From contig NZ_JAHBAH010000001.1 of assembly GCF_020510425.1 (NCBI RefSeq), positions 434,001-498,000 on the forward strand: a DNA stretch of 64,000 nucleotides, written 5' to 3'. The notes under the pieces are model-generated. The model was not told the origin of the DNA and made no database searches. It was given only the letters and a program-made list of their open reading frames with translations. Shown here piece by piece: positions 26,816 to 36,696 of the stretch. Origin of the DNA: Quatrionicoccus australiensis. Its GTDB lineage: Bacteria; Pseudomonadota; Gammaproteobacteria; Burkholderiales; Rhodocyclaceae. How positions within the stretch are numbered: the first letter of the stretch is position 1; every line of letters starts with the position of its first letter. Position numbers and translations under genes: made by a program.

Positions 26816-27682
26816 ATGTCCATCAAGAAATCCGCCGTCCTCGGTGCGCTGCTCGCCGCCAGCCTGTCTAGCGCCTACGCCGTCGACTGGAGCGATACCT
26901 ACGTCGGCTACCGCTACGGCACCACCTTTGCCGAGCCGTTCAACAACAACGACATCGCCAAGAACATCTTCAACCTGAACCATGTCAACGGTTACAAATA
27001 CGGCACCAATTTCCTGAATGCCGACATCCTGCTGTCCGACAAGAAGGACCCGGATGGTGTCGGTTCCACCACGGGCGCCCAGGAAATTTATGTTGTCTAT
27101 CGTCACACCCTCGATCTCGGCAAGGTCTTCGGCACGCCGGAAACCTTCAAGTTCGGCCCGGTCCGCGGTCTCGGCCTGACTGCCGGCTTCGACTTCAACT
27201 TCAAGGATGATGCCGGTTACAACTCGAAGAAGCAGATGCTGGTTGCCGGTCCGACCGTCATGTTCGACGTGCCGGGCTTCCTGAATGTCAGCCTGCTGCA
27301 ACTGTGGGAAAGCAATGCCCCCTACAACGGCTTCACCAAGACCAAAACCGACCGCTACGACTACGATCCGCACCCGATGCTGAATGCCGCCTGGGGCATC
27401 CCGTTCAGCGTCGGCCCGGTCAAGCTTTCCTTCGAAGGCTTTGCCAACTTCATCGCGTCCAAGGGCAAGAACGAATTCGGTGGCAATACCAAGCCGGAAA
27501 CCAACATCGATGCGCAGATCATGTACGACGCCAGCTCGCTGCTCGGCGCCAAGCCGAGAACCTTCAAGGTCGGCCTGGAATACCAGTACTGGCGCAACAA
27601 GTTCGGCAACGACCACACCAAGGCCGCCGGTGATGGTGCCTTCGCCAAGACCCCGATGATTCGCGCCGAGTTCCACTTCTAA
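26816..27682 (+). CDS. Tsx-like outer membrane nucleoside channel
   Basis: 288-residue outer-membrane protein with a signal peptide (1-22, ending AYAV). Many alternating beta-strand segments follow, and the protein ends in AEFHF, a terminal Phe as needed for outer-membrane assembly. DWSDTYVGYRYGTTFAEPFN and the strand pattern resemble the Tsx/nucleoside-specific channel family. It would let nucleosides or nucleobases into the periplasm, matching the purine and pyrimidine genes on either side. Family assignment is from remembered similarity. A terminator follows. Confidence 0.82.
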   Translation: MSIKKSAVLGALLAASLSSAYAVDWSDTYVGYRYGTTFAEPFNNNDIAKNIFNLNHVNGYKYGTNFLNADILLSDKKDPDGVGSTTGAQEIYVVYRHTLDLGKVFGTPETFKFGPVRGLGLTAGFDFNFKDDAGYNSKKQMLVAGPTVMFDVPGFLNVSLLQLWESNAPYNGFTKTKTDRYDYDPHPMLNAAWGIPFSVGPVKLSFEGFANFIASKGKNEFGGNTKPETNIDAQIMYDASSLLGAKPRTFKVGLEYQYWRNKFGNDHTKAAGDGAFAKTPMIRAEFHF

Positions 27683-27706
27683 ATCGTCATCGACGATGTG
27701 TCGCCA

Positions 27707-27740
27707 CGGCGCAGCGGGCTTCGGCCGGCTGCGCCGTTTT
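27707..27740 (+). terminator. Intrinsic terminator after Tsx-like gene
   Basis: Nine-base-pair G/C stem (27707-27715 with 27728-27736) followed by TTTT. It separates the channel gene from queF. Confidence 0.85.
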
Positions 27741-27799
27741 CCTTCCGCCAGCAGCCCAGCCCGCCCTTGGCGCACGGCAGTTGCGGGTAAAATCGCGCC

Positions 27800-28639
27800 A
27801 TGAACTCCAGCCACGACCCCAGCCCCCTGTCGCCCCTCGGCAAAGCCACGGAATACCGCAATGCTTACGCCCCGGAGCTGCTTTTCCCGATTCCCCGCCA
27901 GATCAAGCGCAGCGAGATCGGCGTCAGCGATGCCGCCCTGCCCTTCGTCGGCGAAGACATCTGGAACGCCTACGAAATCTCCTGGCTCAATGAAAAGGGC
28001 AAGCCGGTCGTCGCCCTCGGCTGCTTCCGCATCCCGGCTGACAGCCCGCACCTGATCGAATCGAAGTCCTTCAAGCTCTACCTGAATTCCTTGAACCAGA
28101 CGCCCTTTGCCGACACCGACACGGTGGTCGCGACACTGGCCAAGGATCTGTCGGCGGCCGCCGGCGCCACGGTCGATGTCGAACTGGCGCCGCTCGGCCT
28201 CTACCCGCTGCCGCAGATCGCCTATCCGGACGGCGTGCTGCTCGACGATCTCGACATCGCCTGCGACACCTACCAGCCGACCCCCGAACTGCTGCACACG
28301 GTCGACGCCCCGGAAATCGAGGAAACGCTGTATTCGCACCTGCTCAAGTCGAACTGCCTGGTCACCGGCCAGCCGGACTGGGGCATGGTCGTCATCCGCT
28401 ACCGCGGCCGGCCGCTCGAACGCGCCGCGCTGCTGCGCTACATCGTCTCCTTCCGCAACCACAACGAATTCCACGAGCAGTGCGTCGAGCGCATCTACTG
28501 CGACATCACGCGCCAGTGCGCGCCTGCCGCGCTTGCCGTTTACGCCCGCTACACGCGGCGCGGCGGACTCGACATCAATCCCTTCCGCAGCAGCGGCGAG
28601 TTCGGGCCGCCGGAAAATGTCCGCGAAGTCCGCCAGTAG
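27800..28639 (+). CDS. queF: NADPH-dependent 7-cyano-7-deazaguanine reductase QueF
   Basis: 279-residue two-domain (E. coli-type) QueF. Visible signatures: the QueF motif ESKSFKLYLNSLN (residues about 88-100), nucleophile Cys in KSNCLVTGQPDWG (about 178), and FHEQCVERIYCDI near the C-terminus. It reduces preQ0 to preQ1 in queuosine tRNA modification. It probably has its own promoter, since a terminator stands before it. The urease genes follow within 60 bases. Confidence 0.97.
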   Translation: MNSSHDPSPLSPLGKATEYRNAYAPELLFPIPRQIKRSEIGVSDAALPFVGEDIWNAYEISWLNEKGKPVVALGCFRIPADSPHLIESKSFKLYLNSLNQTPFADTDTVVATLAKDLSAAAGATVDVELAPLGLYPLPQIAYPDGVLLDDLDIACDTYQPTPELLHTVDAPEIEETLYSHLLKSNCLVTGQPDWGMVVIRYRGRPLERAALLRYIVSFRNHNEFHEQCVERIYCDITRQCAPAALAVYARYTRRGGLDINPFRSSGEFGPPENVREVRQ

Positions 28640-28696
28640 GTCGCCTACGCGTTCCTGCGTATGGCCGGCCGCGGCCACCTTGCCGACAATCCGGCC

Positions 28697-29551
28697 ATGA
28701 ACAGCCGCCTGCCGATCGCCCCGCCCACCTGGCACGCCGAGTTGCATCTCGGTTTTGCCAGCCGTGCAGGCCGCAGTGTGCTGCGCGAGAATCGCCACCA
28801 GGGCCCCTTGCGCGTGCAAAAGGCGCTTTACCCGGAAGGCGAAGGCATCTGCCAGGCCATCCTGCTGCATCCACCCTCCGGCATTGCCGGCGGCGACCAG
28901 CTGCACATCGCCGTGACGGTCGACGCCGCGGCCCAGGCACAAATCACCACGCCGGGTGCCGGCAAGTGGTACCGCTCGGGCGGCGCCGAAGCCAGCCAGC
29001 ACATCAAATTCAACGTTTGCGCCGGCGCCGCGCTCGAATGGCTGCCGCAGGAAACCATCGTCTTCGATGGTGCCATTGCGCGCATGGACACCCGCGTGCA
29101 ACTCGCCGCCGACAGCCGCTATATCGGCTGGGACATTCTCTGCCTGGGCCGTGCTGCCGCCGGTGAACGCTTTGAAAACGGCCGTTTTGACCTGTTTTGT
29201 CGCGTCGACCGGTCGGGCCAGCCGATCTGGCTCGAACGCGGCGGCTTTGCCGGCAATGACGCGATGTTGCACAGCCCGGCCGGCTGGGCCGGCGCCACCG
29301 TCTGCGGCACCCTGCTTTGCAGCTTTCCCGAACTGCCGCAACAGGCCGCCGCCCTGCTCGAAAGCTGCCGCGCCATCGCCCCGGCCGATGCCGCATCACA
29401 TGCGCTGACCGCCCTGCCCGGCATCCTGGTTGCCCGTTACCTCGGCGACAACAGCGAAGCCGCGCGGCAATGGTTCGCCGACATCTGGAAAATCCTGCGC
29501 CCGGCCTGTATCGGTCGACCGGCCGTTTTGCCAAGAATCTGGAATACCTAA
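28697..29551 (+). CDS. ureD: Urease accessory protein UreD
   Basis: 284 residues. LRVQKALYPEG, LHPPSGIAGGDQLHIAV, TTPGAGKWYRS and LEWLPQETIVFDGA are the conserved UreD/UreH motifs. It scaffolds UreF and UreG during nickel insertion into apo-urease. The ATG at 28697 best fits the family N-terminus (PPTWHAELHLGF); an in-frame ATG at 28661 is the alternative, and neither has a strong ribosome site. First gene of the urease operon, followed by ureA after nine bases. Confidence 0.94.
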   Translation: MNSRLPIAPPTWHAELHLGFASRAGRSVLRENRHQGPLRVQKALYPEGEGICQAILLHPPSGIAGGDQLHIAVTVDAAAQAQITTPGAGKWYRSGGAEASQHIKFNVCAGAALEWLPQETIVFDGAIARMDTRVQLAADSRYIGWDILCLGRAAAGERFENGRFDLFCRVDRSGQPIWLERGGFAGNDAMLHSPAGWAGATVCGTLLCSFPELPQQAAALLESCRAIAPADAASHALTALPGILVARYLGDNSEAARQWFADIWKILRPACIGRPAVLPRIWNT

Positions 29552-29560
29552 GGAGTCTTC

Positions 29561-29863
29561 ATGGAACTGACACCACGAGAGAAAGACAAGCTGCTGATCT
29601 TCACCGCCGGCCTGCTCGCCGAACGGCGCTTGGCGCGCGGCTTGAAGCTCAACTACCCGGAAGCCGTGGCGCTGATCACTTGCGCCATCATGGAAGGTGC
29701 CCGCGAAGGCAAGACCGTTGCCGAACTGATGCACGCCGGCACACAGGTCCTGAGCCGCGCCGACGTCATGGACGGCATCGCCGAGCTGATTCCGGAAATC
29801 CAGGTCGAAGCGACGTTTCCGGATGGGACCAAGCTGGTCACCGTGCATAACCCGATTGTTTGA
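29561..29863 (+). CDS. ureA: Urease gamma subunit UreA
   Basis: 100 residues, full family length: [23 protein letters not shown] at the start, [26 protein letters not shown] C-terminus and NPIV at the end. Structural subunit of the urea-hydrolysing enzyme. AAGGAG precedes the ATG. A 141-base gap holding a G-rich repeat separates it from ureB, whereas the other structural genes are tightly packed. Confidence 0.97.
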   Translation: MELTPREKDKLLIFTAGLLAERRLARGLKLNYPEAVALITCAIMEGAREGKTVAELMHAGTQVLSRADVMDGIAELIPEIQVEATFPDGTKLVTVHNPIV

Positions 29864-29870
29864 TTGCAGG

Positions 29871-30008
29871 ATGCAAACCCCTAACCCCCCCAGCCCCCCT
29901 TGTCAGGGGGGAGTGAGCATCTCGGCCAACCGAGGCGCCACTCCCTCCCCTGACAAGGGGAGGGTTGGGGAGGGGTTTTCCCCCTTCTCGTTTACGGAGA
30001 AACCATGA
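29871..30008 (+). other. 45-codon frame across the repeat between ureA and ureB
   Basis: An ATG at 29871 opens a frame through the whole repeat (PPSPPCQGG and [14 protein letters not shown]) that ends at a TGA overlapping the ureB ATG. The same phase of the other repeat copy forms the start of the DUF559 nuclease. It may be translated to couple ureA to ureB, or may simply be repeat sequence. No independent function is claimed. Confidence 0.3.
29875..29979. repeat. G-rich double-hairpin repeat, copy 1 (ureA-ureB gap)
   Basis: A 105-base element made of two imperfect inverted arms. Each arm contains CCCCTTGTCAGGGG or its reverse (five-pair stem, TGTC/GACA loop). A short middle hairpin (CTCGG-CCAA-CCGAG) joins them. 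A 29-base stretch (29936-29964) is identical to copy 2 at 34003-34031. It has no coding support of its own and looks like a mobile, MITE- or BIME-like element inserted in an operon. Confidence 0.88.
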
Positions 30009-30310
30009 CCCCCGGAGAACTCCTCGCCGAACCCGGCGAACTTGAACTCAATGCCGGCCGCCCGACCATCACGCTGGTCGTCGCCAATACTGGTGACCGC
30101 CCGATCCAGGTCGGCTCGCACTACCACTTTCACGAAACCAATGCCGGTCTGAGCTTCGACCGCGAAGCGGCGCGCGGCTTCCGCCTCGACATCGCCGCCG
30201 GCACCGCCGTGCGCTTCGAGCCAGGCCAGACGCGCACCGTGCAACTGGTCGCGCTGGCTGGCGACCGCAAGGTCTACGGTTTCCGTGGCCTCGTTCAGGG
30301 AGCACTGTGA
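30005..30310 (+). CDS. ureB: Urease beta subunit UreB
   Basis: 101 residues, normal length: [38 protein letters not shown] and [10 protein letters not shown] are hallmark motifs. Structural subunit. Ribosome site TTACGGAGAAACC. Its stop overlaps the ureC ATG (TGATG), so the two are translationally coupled. Confidence 0.97.
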   Translation: MTPGELLAEPGELELNAGRPTITLVVANTGDRPIQVGSHYHFHETNAGLSFDREAARGFRLDIAAGTAVRFEPGQTRTVQLVALAGDRKVYGFRGLVQGAL

Positions 30311-32016
30311 TGAGTACGAAAATCACCCGTCAGGCCTACGCCGAAATGTTCGGCCCCACGACCGGCGACCGTCTCCGTCTCGCCGATACCGACCTCATCA
30401 TCGAAGTCGAAAAGGACCACACGATCTACGGCGAGGAAGTGAAATTCGGCGGCGGCAAGGTCATCCGCGACGGCATGGGCCAGGGCCAGCGCGCCTCGGC
30501 TGAAACGGTCGATACCGTCATCACCAACGCCCTGATCGTCGATGCCGTGACCGGCATCATCAAGGCCGACATCGGTCTCAAGGATGGCCGCATCGCAGCC
30601 ATCGGCAAGGCCGGCAACCCGGACATCCAGCCCGGCGTGACGATAGTCATCGGCCCCGGCACCGAGGTCATCGCCGGCGAAGGCATGATCGTCACGGCCG
30701 GTGGCATCGACAGCCACATCCATTTCATCTGTCCGCAGCAGATCGACGAGGCGCTCTATTCCGGCGTAACGACCATGATCGGCGGCGGCACCGGCCCCGC
30801 CACCGGCACCTTCGCCACGACCTGCACGCCGGGGCCGTGGCACATCCACCGCATGCTCGAAGCGGCCGACGCTTTCCCGATGAACCTCGGTTTCCTCGGC
30901 AAGGGTAACGCCAGCCTGCCGGAAGCCCTGCGCGAGCAGGTCGCAGCCGGCGCCATGGGGCTCAAGCTGCACGAGGACTGGGGCACGACGCCGGCCGCCA
31001 TCGACTGCTGCCTGACGGTGGCCGACGAGATGGACGTGCAGGTCGCCATCCACTCCGACACGCTCAACGAATCCGGCTTTGTCGAAGCGACCTTGGGCGC
31101 CTTCAAGGGCCGCACCATCCACACCTTCCACACCGAAGGCGCCGGCGGCGGCCACGCCCCGGACATCATCAAGGCGGCCGGCCTGCCCAATGTCCTGCCC
31201 AGCTCGACCAACCCGACCATGCCGTACACGGTGAACACCATCGACGAGCATCTCGACATGCTGATGGTTTGCCACCACCTCGACCCGAGCATCGCCGAGG
31301 ACATTGCCTTCGCCGAATCGCGCATCCGCCGCGAGACGATTGCCGCCGAGGACATCCTGCACGACCTCGGCGCCTTCTCGATGATGAGTTCCGACTCGCA
31401 GGCCATGGGCCGCGTCGGCGAAGTCATCATCCGTACCTGGCAGGCGGCGCACAAGATGAAGCTACAGCGTGGCGCCTTGCCGGAAGACAGTACAAGAAAT
31501 GACAACTTCCGCGTCAAACGCTACATCGCCAAGTACACGATCAACCCGGCGTTGACCCACGGCATCGCGCACACCGTCGGCTCCATCGAAGTCGGCAAGC
31601 TGGCCGACCTGGTGCTGTGGAAACCGGCCTTCTTTGGCGTCAAGCCGAGCCTGATTCTAAAAGGCGGCATGATCGCAGCCGCCGCGATGGGCGACCCCAA
31701 CGCCTCGATCCCGACGCCGCAACCGGTACATTACCGGCCGATGTTCGGCAGCTTCGGCAAGGCGCTGAAAACGTCCGTCACCTTCGTCTCGCAAGCGGCG
31801 CTGCAAAACCCAGCGGTCAACGCCCTGAAACTGCAAAAAACGCTGGTCGCCGTCTCCGGCACGCGCACGCTGCAGAAATCTGACATGGTGCACAACGGCG
31901 CCACGCCCGAAATCACCGTCGATCCCGAAACCTACGTGGTCAAGGCCGACGGCGTGCATCTCGTCTGCGAACCGGCGACCGAACTGCCGCTGGCGCAGCG
32001 TTACTTCCTGTTCTGA
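30310..32016 (+). CDS. ureC: Urease alpha subunit UreC
   Basis: 568-residue catalytic subunit. Nickel ligands in [14 protein letters not shown], the carbamylated Lys in [17 protein letters not shown], further His in [10 protein letters not shown] and [13 protein letters not shown], the mobile flap His region [10 protein letters not shown], and the last nickel Asp in SSDSQAMGR are all present. It hydrolyses urea to ammonia and carbamate in the cytoplasm. The ATG at 30310 is preferred; a GTG lies one codon earlier. Confidence 0.98.
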   Translation: MSTKITRQAYAEMFGPTTGDRLRLADTDLIIEVEKDHTIYGEEVKFGGGKVIRDGMGQGQRASAETVDTVITNALIVDAVTGIIKADIGLKDGRIAAIGKAGNPDIQPGVTIVIGPGTEVIAGEGMIVTAGGIDSHIHFICPQQIDEALYSGVTTMIGGGTGPATGTFATTCTPGPWHIHRMLEAADAFPMNLGFLGKGNASLPEALREQVAAGAMGLKLHEDWGTTPAAIDCCLTVADEMDVQVAIHSDTLNESGFVEATLGAFKGRTIHTFHTEGAGGGHAPDIIKAAGLPNVLPSSTNPTMPYTVNTIDEHLDMLMVCHHLDPSIAEDIAFAESRIRRETIAAEDILHDLGAFSMMSSDSQAMGRVGEVIIRTWQAAHKMKLQRGALPEDSTRNDNFRVKRYIAKYTINPALTHGIAHTVGSIEVGKLADLVLWKPAFFGVKPSLILKGGMIAAAAMGDPNASIPTPQPVHYRPMFGSFGKALKTSVTFVSQAALQNPAVNALKLQKTLVAVSGTRTLQKSDMVHNGATPEITVDPETYVVKADGVHLVCEPATELPLAQRYFLF

Positions 32017-32022
32017 GACGGC

Positions 32023-32355
32023 ATGCAGCACTGGCTCTACCTCGGCGTGGCGATCGTCAGCGAAGTCATCGCCACCTCGGCACTGAAGGCAGCGGAAGGC
32101 TTCACCCGGCCGCGGCCCTCGCTGCTGGTCGTGATCGGCTACGGCATCGCCTTCTACTGCCTGTCGGTGGTACTGCGCACGCTGCCGCTCGGCATCACCT
32201 ACGCCATCTGGTCCGGCGTCGGCGTCGCGCTGGTCGCCCTGTCCGGCTGGCTGCTCTACGGCCAGGCGCTCGACCTGGCAGCCGTGCTCGGTCTGACGCT
32301 GATTGTCGCCGGCGTCATCGTCCTCAACCTCTTCTCGAAAACCGTCGCTCACTGA
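32023..32355 (+). CDS. SMR-family efflux protein, EmrE-like
   Basis: 110 residues, four membrane helices. The essential membrane Glu is in AIVSEVIATSALKAAEGFTRP (about residue 14), and ITYAIWSGVGVALV is the family's substrate-path helix. It resembles the EmrE/Qac branch that exports cationic compounds rather than the SugE/Gdx branch. Unusual position: six bases after ureC and just before ureE, transcribed with urease. Confidence 0.93.
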   Translation: MQHWLYLGVAIVSEVIATSALKAAEGFTRPRPSLLVVIGYGIAFYCLSVVLRTLPLGITYAIWSGVGVALVALSGWLLYGQALDLAAVLGLTLIVAGVIVLNLFSKTVAH

Positions 32356-32359
32356 ACCC

Positions 32360-32896
32360 ATGCTCATCCTCAACCACCGCAGCACTGCCGCCGCCACCGA
32401 CTCGGTGGCGCTGGCCTACGACGAACGCAAGCGCAGCCGCCTCAAGGTCACGCTCGCTTCCGGCTTGGATGCCGGCATCTTCCTCGAACGCGGCGATCAC
32501 CTGCACGGCGGCGACAAGCTGGTGGCTGAAGACGGCTCAACCGTCGTCGAAATCCTCGCCGCGCCGGAAAAGCTGATCGAAGCCGTCGCCGACAGCCCGT
32601 TGCTCTTCGCCCGCGCCGCCTATCACCTCGGCAACCGGCATGTGCCGGTACAGATCCTGCCGACGGAAAACGGCGGCAAGCTGCGCTTCCAGACCGACCA
32701 CGTACTGGCCGACATGGCCAAGGGTCTGGGCTGCACGATCGGCGAAACCGAAGCGCCCTTCCAGCCGGAATCCGGCGCCTATGGGGCGCATGGCGGCCAT
32801 CACCATGGCGACGACGAGGCGACGACCGACCTGCACAACCCCGGCCACGGTCCACACCGTTCCGTGCCGAAAATTCACCAATTCAAGCCACGCTGA
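32360..32896 (+). CDS. ureE: Urease accessory protein UreE (nickel chaperone)
   Basis: 178 residues. The N-terminal UreE domain (LAYDERKRSRLKVTLASG, FLERGDHLHGGDKLV) and C-terminal metal-binding domain (YHLGNRHVPVQI, RFQTDHVLADMAKGLG) precede a His-rich tail (GAHGGHHHGDDE and HNPGHGPHRS) typical of high-capacity nickel binding. It hands nickel to UreG/UreDF. The ATG at 32360 lies five bases after the emrE-like stop. Confidence 0.96.
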   Translation: MLILNHRSTAAATDSVALAYDERKRSRLKVTLASGLDAGIFLERGDHLHGGDKLVAEDGSTVVEILAAPEKLIEAVADSPLLFARAAYHLGNRHVPVQILPTENGGKLRFQTDHVLADMAKGLGCTIGETEAPFQPESGAYGAHGGHHHGDDEATTDLHNPGHGPHRSVPKIHQFKPR

Positions 32897-32911
32897 GCAC
32901 GGGAAAGAATT

Positions 32912-33253
32912 TTGGAACTGCTCCGCCTCAGCCTGCTGTTCGCCCTCACTGCACTCGCCGAGATCGTCGGCTGCTACCTGCCGTGGCTCGTCGTCAAACA
33001 GGGCAAGAGCGCGCTCCTGCTTCTGCCGGCCGCACTTTCGCTGATCGCCTTCGCCTGGCTGCTGACCCTGCATCCGACGGCCGCCGGCCGGACCTATGCG
33101 GCTTACGGCGGCATGTACATCGCCGTCGCGCTGCTCTGGCTGCGTTTCGTCGATGACGTGGCGCTGACCCGCTGGGATGTTGCCGGTGCCATGATCGCCC
33201 TGTGCGGCATGGCCGTCATCGCGCTGCAACCTTCCGCCGGCGCAAGCGCATGA
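32912..33253 (+). CDS. YnfA-family (UPF0060) small membrane protein
   Basis: 113 residues with four membrane helices: [24 protein letters not shown], a central helix, [20 protein letters not shown] and a C-terminal helix. These match the YnfA family, which is SMR-like and has been linked to drug efflux in some species. The start is TTG at 32912 with GGGAAAG upstream. Its stop overlaps the ureF ATG (ATGA), so it is a true member of the urease operon. Confidence 0.9.
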   Translation: MELLRLSLLFALTALAEIVGCYLPWLVVKQGKSALLLLPAALSLIAFAWLLTLHPTAAGRTYAAYGGMYIAVALLWLRFVDDVALTRWDVAGAMIALCGMAVIALQPSAGASA

Positions 33254-33930
33254 GCCTGCAACTCGCCCGCCTGCTGCAACTGGCCAGCCCGGCCCTGCCG
33301 GTCGGTGCCTACACCTATTCGCAGGGCCTGGAATGGGCTGTCGAATCGGGCGTCATCAGCGACGAAACCACGGCCGGCCGCTGGATTGCCGACCTGATGC
33401 AGCACGGCATCGGGCGCTACGAAGCGCCGCTGGTTTTTGCCCTGATGGCAGCGTGGACCGCTGGCGAGGCCGGCGAAATCGCCCGCCTCAATGGCGAATT
33501 CCTGGCCAGCCGCGAATCGGCCGAACTGCGCGCCGAAACAGCCCAGATGGGCTTTTCGCTCAACCGCCTGGTGCGCGATTTGCGCGATCCGGACTTGGCA
33601 AGTGTCGAAAGCACGCTAGCCAGCCTCGGTGAAATCGCCTTCCCGACCGGCTGGGCCGGCCTCGCCGCCTACTGGAAAATCGCGCCCGACGCCGCGTTGA
33701 CCGCCTACCTCTGGTCCTGGGCGGAAAACCAGGTAATGGCCGCATTGAAAGCCGTACCGCTCGGCCAGGCCGCCGGCCAGCGCCTGCTTGCCGAGCTGGG
33801 CGGCAGGATTCCCGCCATCGCGGTCGACGCACAAAAATTGCCCGAAATGCAGTGGTCCAACTTCACACCAGCCTTCGCCATTGCTTGCGCGCGGCATGAA
33901 ACGCAGTATTCGCGACTGTTTCGGTCTTGA
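33250..33930 (+). CDS. ureF: Urease accessory protein UreF
   Basis: 226-residue helical protein. [32 protein letters not shown] and the C-terminal [21 protein letters not shown] are the conserved UreF segments. It gates UreG's GTPase during nickel loading. The ATG overlaps the ynfA-like stop. Its own stop is followed at once by repeat copy 2 and the DUF559 gene, which separate it from ureG. Confidence 0.96.
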   Translation: MSLQLARLLQLASPALPVGAYTYSQGLEWAVESGVISDETTAGRWIADLMQHGIGRYEAPLVFALMAAWTAGEAGEIARLNGEFLASRESAELRAETAQMGFSLNRLVRDLRDPDLASVESTLASLGEIAFPTGWAGLAAYWKIAPDAALTAYLWSWAENQVMAALKAVPLGQAAGQRLLAELGGRIPAIAVDAQKLPEMQWSNFTPAFAIACARHETQYSRLFRS

Positions 33931-34057
33931 GATGGTGGCAAAAACCTTAACCCCCCCTAGCCCCCCCTTGTCAGGGGGGGGATATAGTGGCGACGGTTCA
34001 ACCGCCACTCCCTCCCCTGACAAGGGGAGGGCCGGGGAGGGGTTTGAGGCCACTATC
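33931..34057. repeat. G-rich double-hairpin repeat, copy 2 (ureF-ureG gap)
   Basis: The core 33941-34045 has the same architecture as copy 1 at 29875: two inverted arms with CCCCTTGTCAGGGG-type hairpins. Its middle hairpin is different (AGTGGCG with CGCCACT). Outer flanks GATGGTGGC (33931) and its imperfect complement GCCACTATC (ending 34057) extend the inverted structure to about 127 bases. It begins one base after the ureF stop and is read in frame by the DUF559 gene. Confidence 0.88.
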
Positions 34058-34425
34058 CGAAAGAACAAATTTCTTTCCTACGACCAACGCCTGACTGCTT
34101 TCGCCCGCACAAACCGCCAGCAGCCAACGCCGGCCGAAAATCTGATCTGGCAGAAAGTCCTGCGCAACCGGCAATTTTTCGGCCACAAATTCCTCCGGCA
34201 AAAACCCATCGGTCCCTACGTCGTCGATTTCTACTGCGCCGAACTCAATCTGGCCATCGAAATCGACGGCGACAGTCACGCAGAACAGCAGGACTACGAT
34301 GCCAAACGAACGGCCTTCCTTGAAAGCCATGGCCTGCGTGTCCTCCGCTACCCCAACCGCGAAATTCTGAACAATCTTCCCGGTGTTTACGAACACCTCC
34401 AACAGCAACTGGAACAAACCCAATC

Positions 34426-34429
<4 letters not shown>
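33932..34429 (+). CDS. DUF559/VSR-like endonuclease-domain protein
   Basis: 165 codons from ATG 33932. The first 42 or so residues are encoded by the repeat ([24 protein letters not shown]). The rest is a complete DUF559 domain of the PD-(D/E)XK/VSR-like fold: [42 protein letters not shown] and EIDGDSH carry the expected acidic residues. No alternative ATG lies between repeat and domain. Its TGA overlaps the ureG ATG (ATGA). It is not a urease gene; it looks like cargo or a helper of the repeat element inserted between ureF and ureG. Activity is inferred from the fold only. Confidence 0.85.
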
Positions 34430-35031
<602 letters not shown>

Positions 35032-35052
35032 GCCGTTGACCGGTAGGCGGCA

Positions 35053-35430
35053 TCACGGCCGGTCGACCACGAATTCCAGGCGATTTCCCCTGGCGTCCAC
35101 ACCGCTGCCCTGCAACGAGCGGCAGGTGATGGCGCGCCAGGTGAAGCGGATTTCGCGCCCGTCCGAACAGCGGACCAGACCTTCGCCGCTTTCACCCAGA
35201 CAGGAACCAGGGTTGGGCGACGACTTGGCCGGCTCGGCGATGCCGTCGCAGGTGAGGCCGCTGTGGCGCTCGCTCAGCACGAAACGCCCGCCGCCGCTGT
35301 TGCCCGGATAACCCTTGCCGCGCAGTTCGCCCGCCACGTCGCTCAAGCTGCCACGCGCCTGGTAGCCGTAGGCGCAGGCGCCGAGCAGCAGTGCCAGAGC
35401 AAGGGGGAAGACGCGGGATTTTTTGTTCAC
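35053..35430 (-). CDS. Predicted lipoprotein of unknown function
   Basis: 125 residues with a lipoprotein signal peptide (MNKKSRVFPLALALLLGAC; lipobox LLGAC, Cys19). The mature part is small and beta-rich with several Cys (GLTCDGIAEP, GSCLGESGEG, LVRCSDGREIRF, AITCRSL), suggesting disulfides. The start is GTG at 35430. It is convergent with ureG and divergent from dapC. No family recognised. Confidence 0.8.
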   Translation of the reverse strand: MNKKSRVFPLALALLLGACAYGYQARGSLSDVAGELRGKGYPGNSGGGRFVLSERHSGLTCDGIAEPAKSSPNPGSCLGESGEGLVRCSDGREIRFTWRAITCRSLQGSGVDARGNRLEFVVDRP

Positions 35431-35489
35431 GAGGCAGCAACACTGTTTTCGGGGATAATCGACATTTTTACACCCATTCGACGCCCGCC

Positions 35490-36680
35490 GTGAATCCGCA
35501 TCTCGCCCAACTCCAGCCCTACCCCTTCGAAAAGCTGCGCGCCCTGTTCGCCGGCGTCACCCCGAACCCGCAATACAAAGAGATCAAGCTGTCGATCGGC
35601 GAGCCGCAGCACGCCACGCCGCCCTTCATCATGGACGCGCTGGCCAAGGGCCTGAACGGCCTCGCCAACTACCCGACGACGCCGGGCATGCCGGCCTTGC
35701 GCCAGGCCATCGCCGCCTGGTGCGGCCGCCGCTACGGCCTGCAGCTTGATGCCGAAACCGAGATCCTGCCGGTCAACGGCTCGCGCGAGGCACTTTTCTC
35801 CTTCGCCCAGACGGTGATCGACCCGAGCCGTGGCTACGTGCCGCTGATCGCCAGCCCGAACCCCTTCTATCAGATCTACGAAGGCGCCGCCTACCTGTCG
35901 GGCGCCGAGCCGCGCTTCCTCAACAACCTGCCGGACAACGGCTTTGCCTTCGACTACGCGGCATTGTCGGAAGAAGAATGGGCGCGCGTACAACTGTTTT
36001 ACGTCTGCTCGCCGGGCAACCCGACCGGCAAGGTGCTGTCGCTGGACGACTGGAAGACGCTGTTCGCCCTCTCCGACAAGTACGGCTTCATCATCGCCTC
36101 TGACGAGTGCTATTCCGAGATCTACTTCGACGAAGCCAACCCGCCGATCGGCGGCCTCCAGGCCGCCCAGCTGCTCGGCCGCACGAACGACCGCCTGGTC
36201 ATGTTCTCCAGCCTGTCGAAGCGCTCCAACGTGCCGGGCATGCGTTCCGGCTTCGTCGCCGGCGACGCGAAAATCCTCAAGAAATTCCTGCTCTACCGCA
36301 CCTACCACGGCTGCGCCATGGCGCCCCCGGTGCAGACCGCGTCGATCGCCGCCTGGAACGACGAAGCGCACGTGCTCGACAACCGCGACCAGTACCGCGC
36401 CAAATTCGCCGCCGTGACGCCGCTGATTGCCGACGTGCTCGGCACCGCCCTGCCCGACGCCGGTTTCTACCTGTGGGCGAAGACGCCGATCGCGGACACC
36501 GAATTCGCCCGCGGCCTGCTCGAACACTATAATGTCGTGGTCCTGCCCGGCAGCTTCCTCGCCCGCGAGGCCAACGGCGTCAACCCGGGCAGCAATTTCA
36601 TCCGCATCGCGCTGGTCGCGTCGCTCGAGGAATGCCTCGAAGCGGCCAGCCGTATCCGTCAATTTGCCCAACAACTTTAA
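35490..36680 (+). CDS. dapC: Succinyldiaminopimelate aminotransferase DapC
   Basis: 396-residue fold-type I PLP aminotransferase. [60 protein letters not shown] and the PLP-lysine motif [16 protein letters not shown] are present, as in Bordetella/Neisseria DapC. It transaminates N-succinyl-2-amino-6-ketopimelate in the succinylase branch of lysine/DAP synthesis. GTG start at 35490. dapD follows 16 bases later and dapE is nearby, which supports the call. Confidence 0.94.
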   Translation: MNPHLAQLQPYPFEKLRALFAGVTPNPQYKEIKLSIGEPQHATPPFIMDALAKGLNGLANYPTTPGMPALRQAIAAWCGRRYGLQLDAETEILPVNGSREALFSFAQTVIDPSRGYVPLIASPNPFYQIYEGAAYLSGAEPRFLNNLPDNGFAFDYAALSEEEWARVQLFYVCSPGNPTGKVLSLDDWKTLFALSDKYGFIIASDECYSEIYFDEANPPIGGLQAAQLLGRTNDRLVMFSSLSKRSNVPGMRSGFVAGDAKILKKFLLYRTYHGCAMAPPVQTASIAAWNDEAHVLDNRDQYRAKFAAVTPLIADVLGTALPDAGFYLWAKTPIADTEFARGLLEHYNVVVLPGSFLAREANGVNPGSNFIRIALVASLEECLEAASRIRQFAQQL

Positions 36681-36696
36681 ACAGAGAGAACCCTCC

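Noticed and set aside
26657-29341. 894-codon antisense frame across the Tsx-like, queF and ureD genes
   Set aside because: It mirrors the strong third-position G/C of well-identified genes on the other strand; its protein has no family features.
29875-34057. G-rich repeats considered as a CRISPR array
   Set aside because: Only two copies 4 kb apart, each internally palindromic, with no regular spacers and no cas genes.
35038-35064. GACCGG/CCGGTC inverted repeat after ureG considered as a terminator
   Set aside because: Only six pairs, long loop and no T-run; too weak to call.
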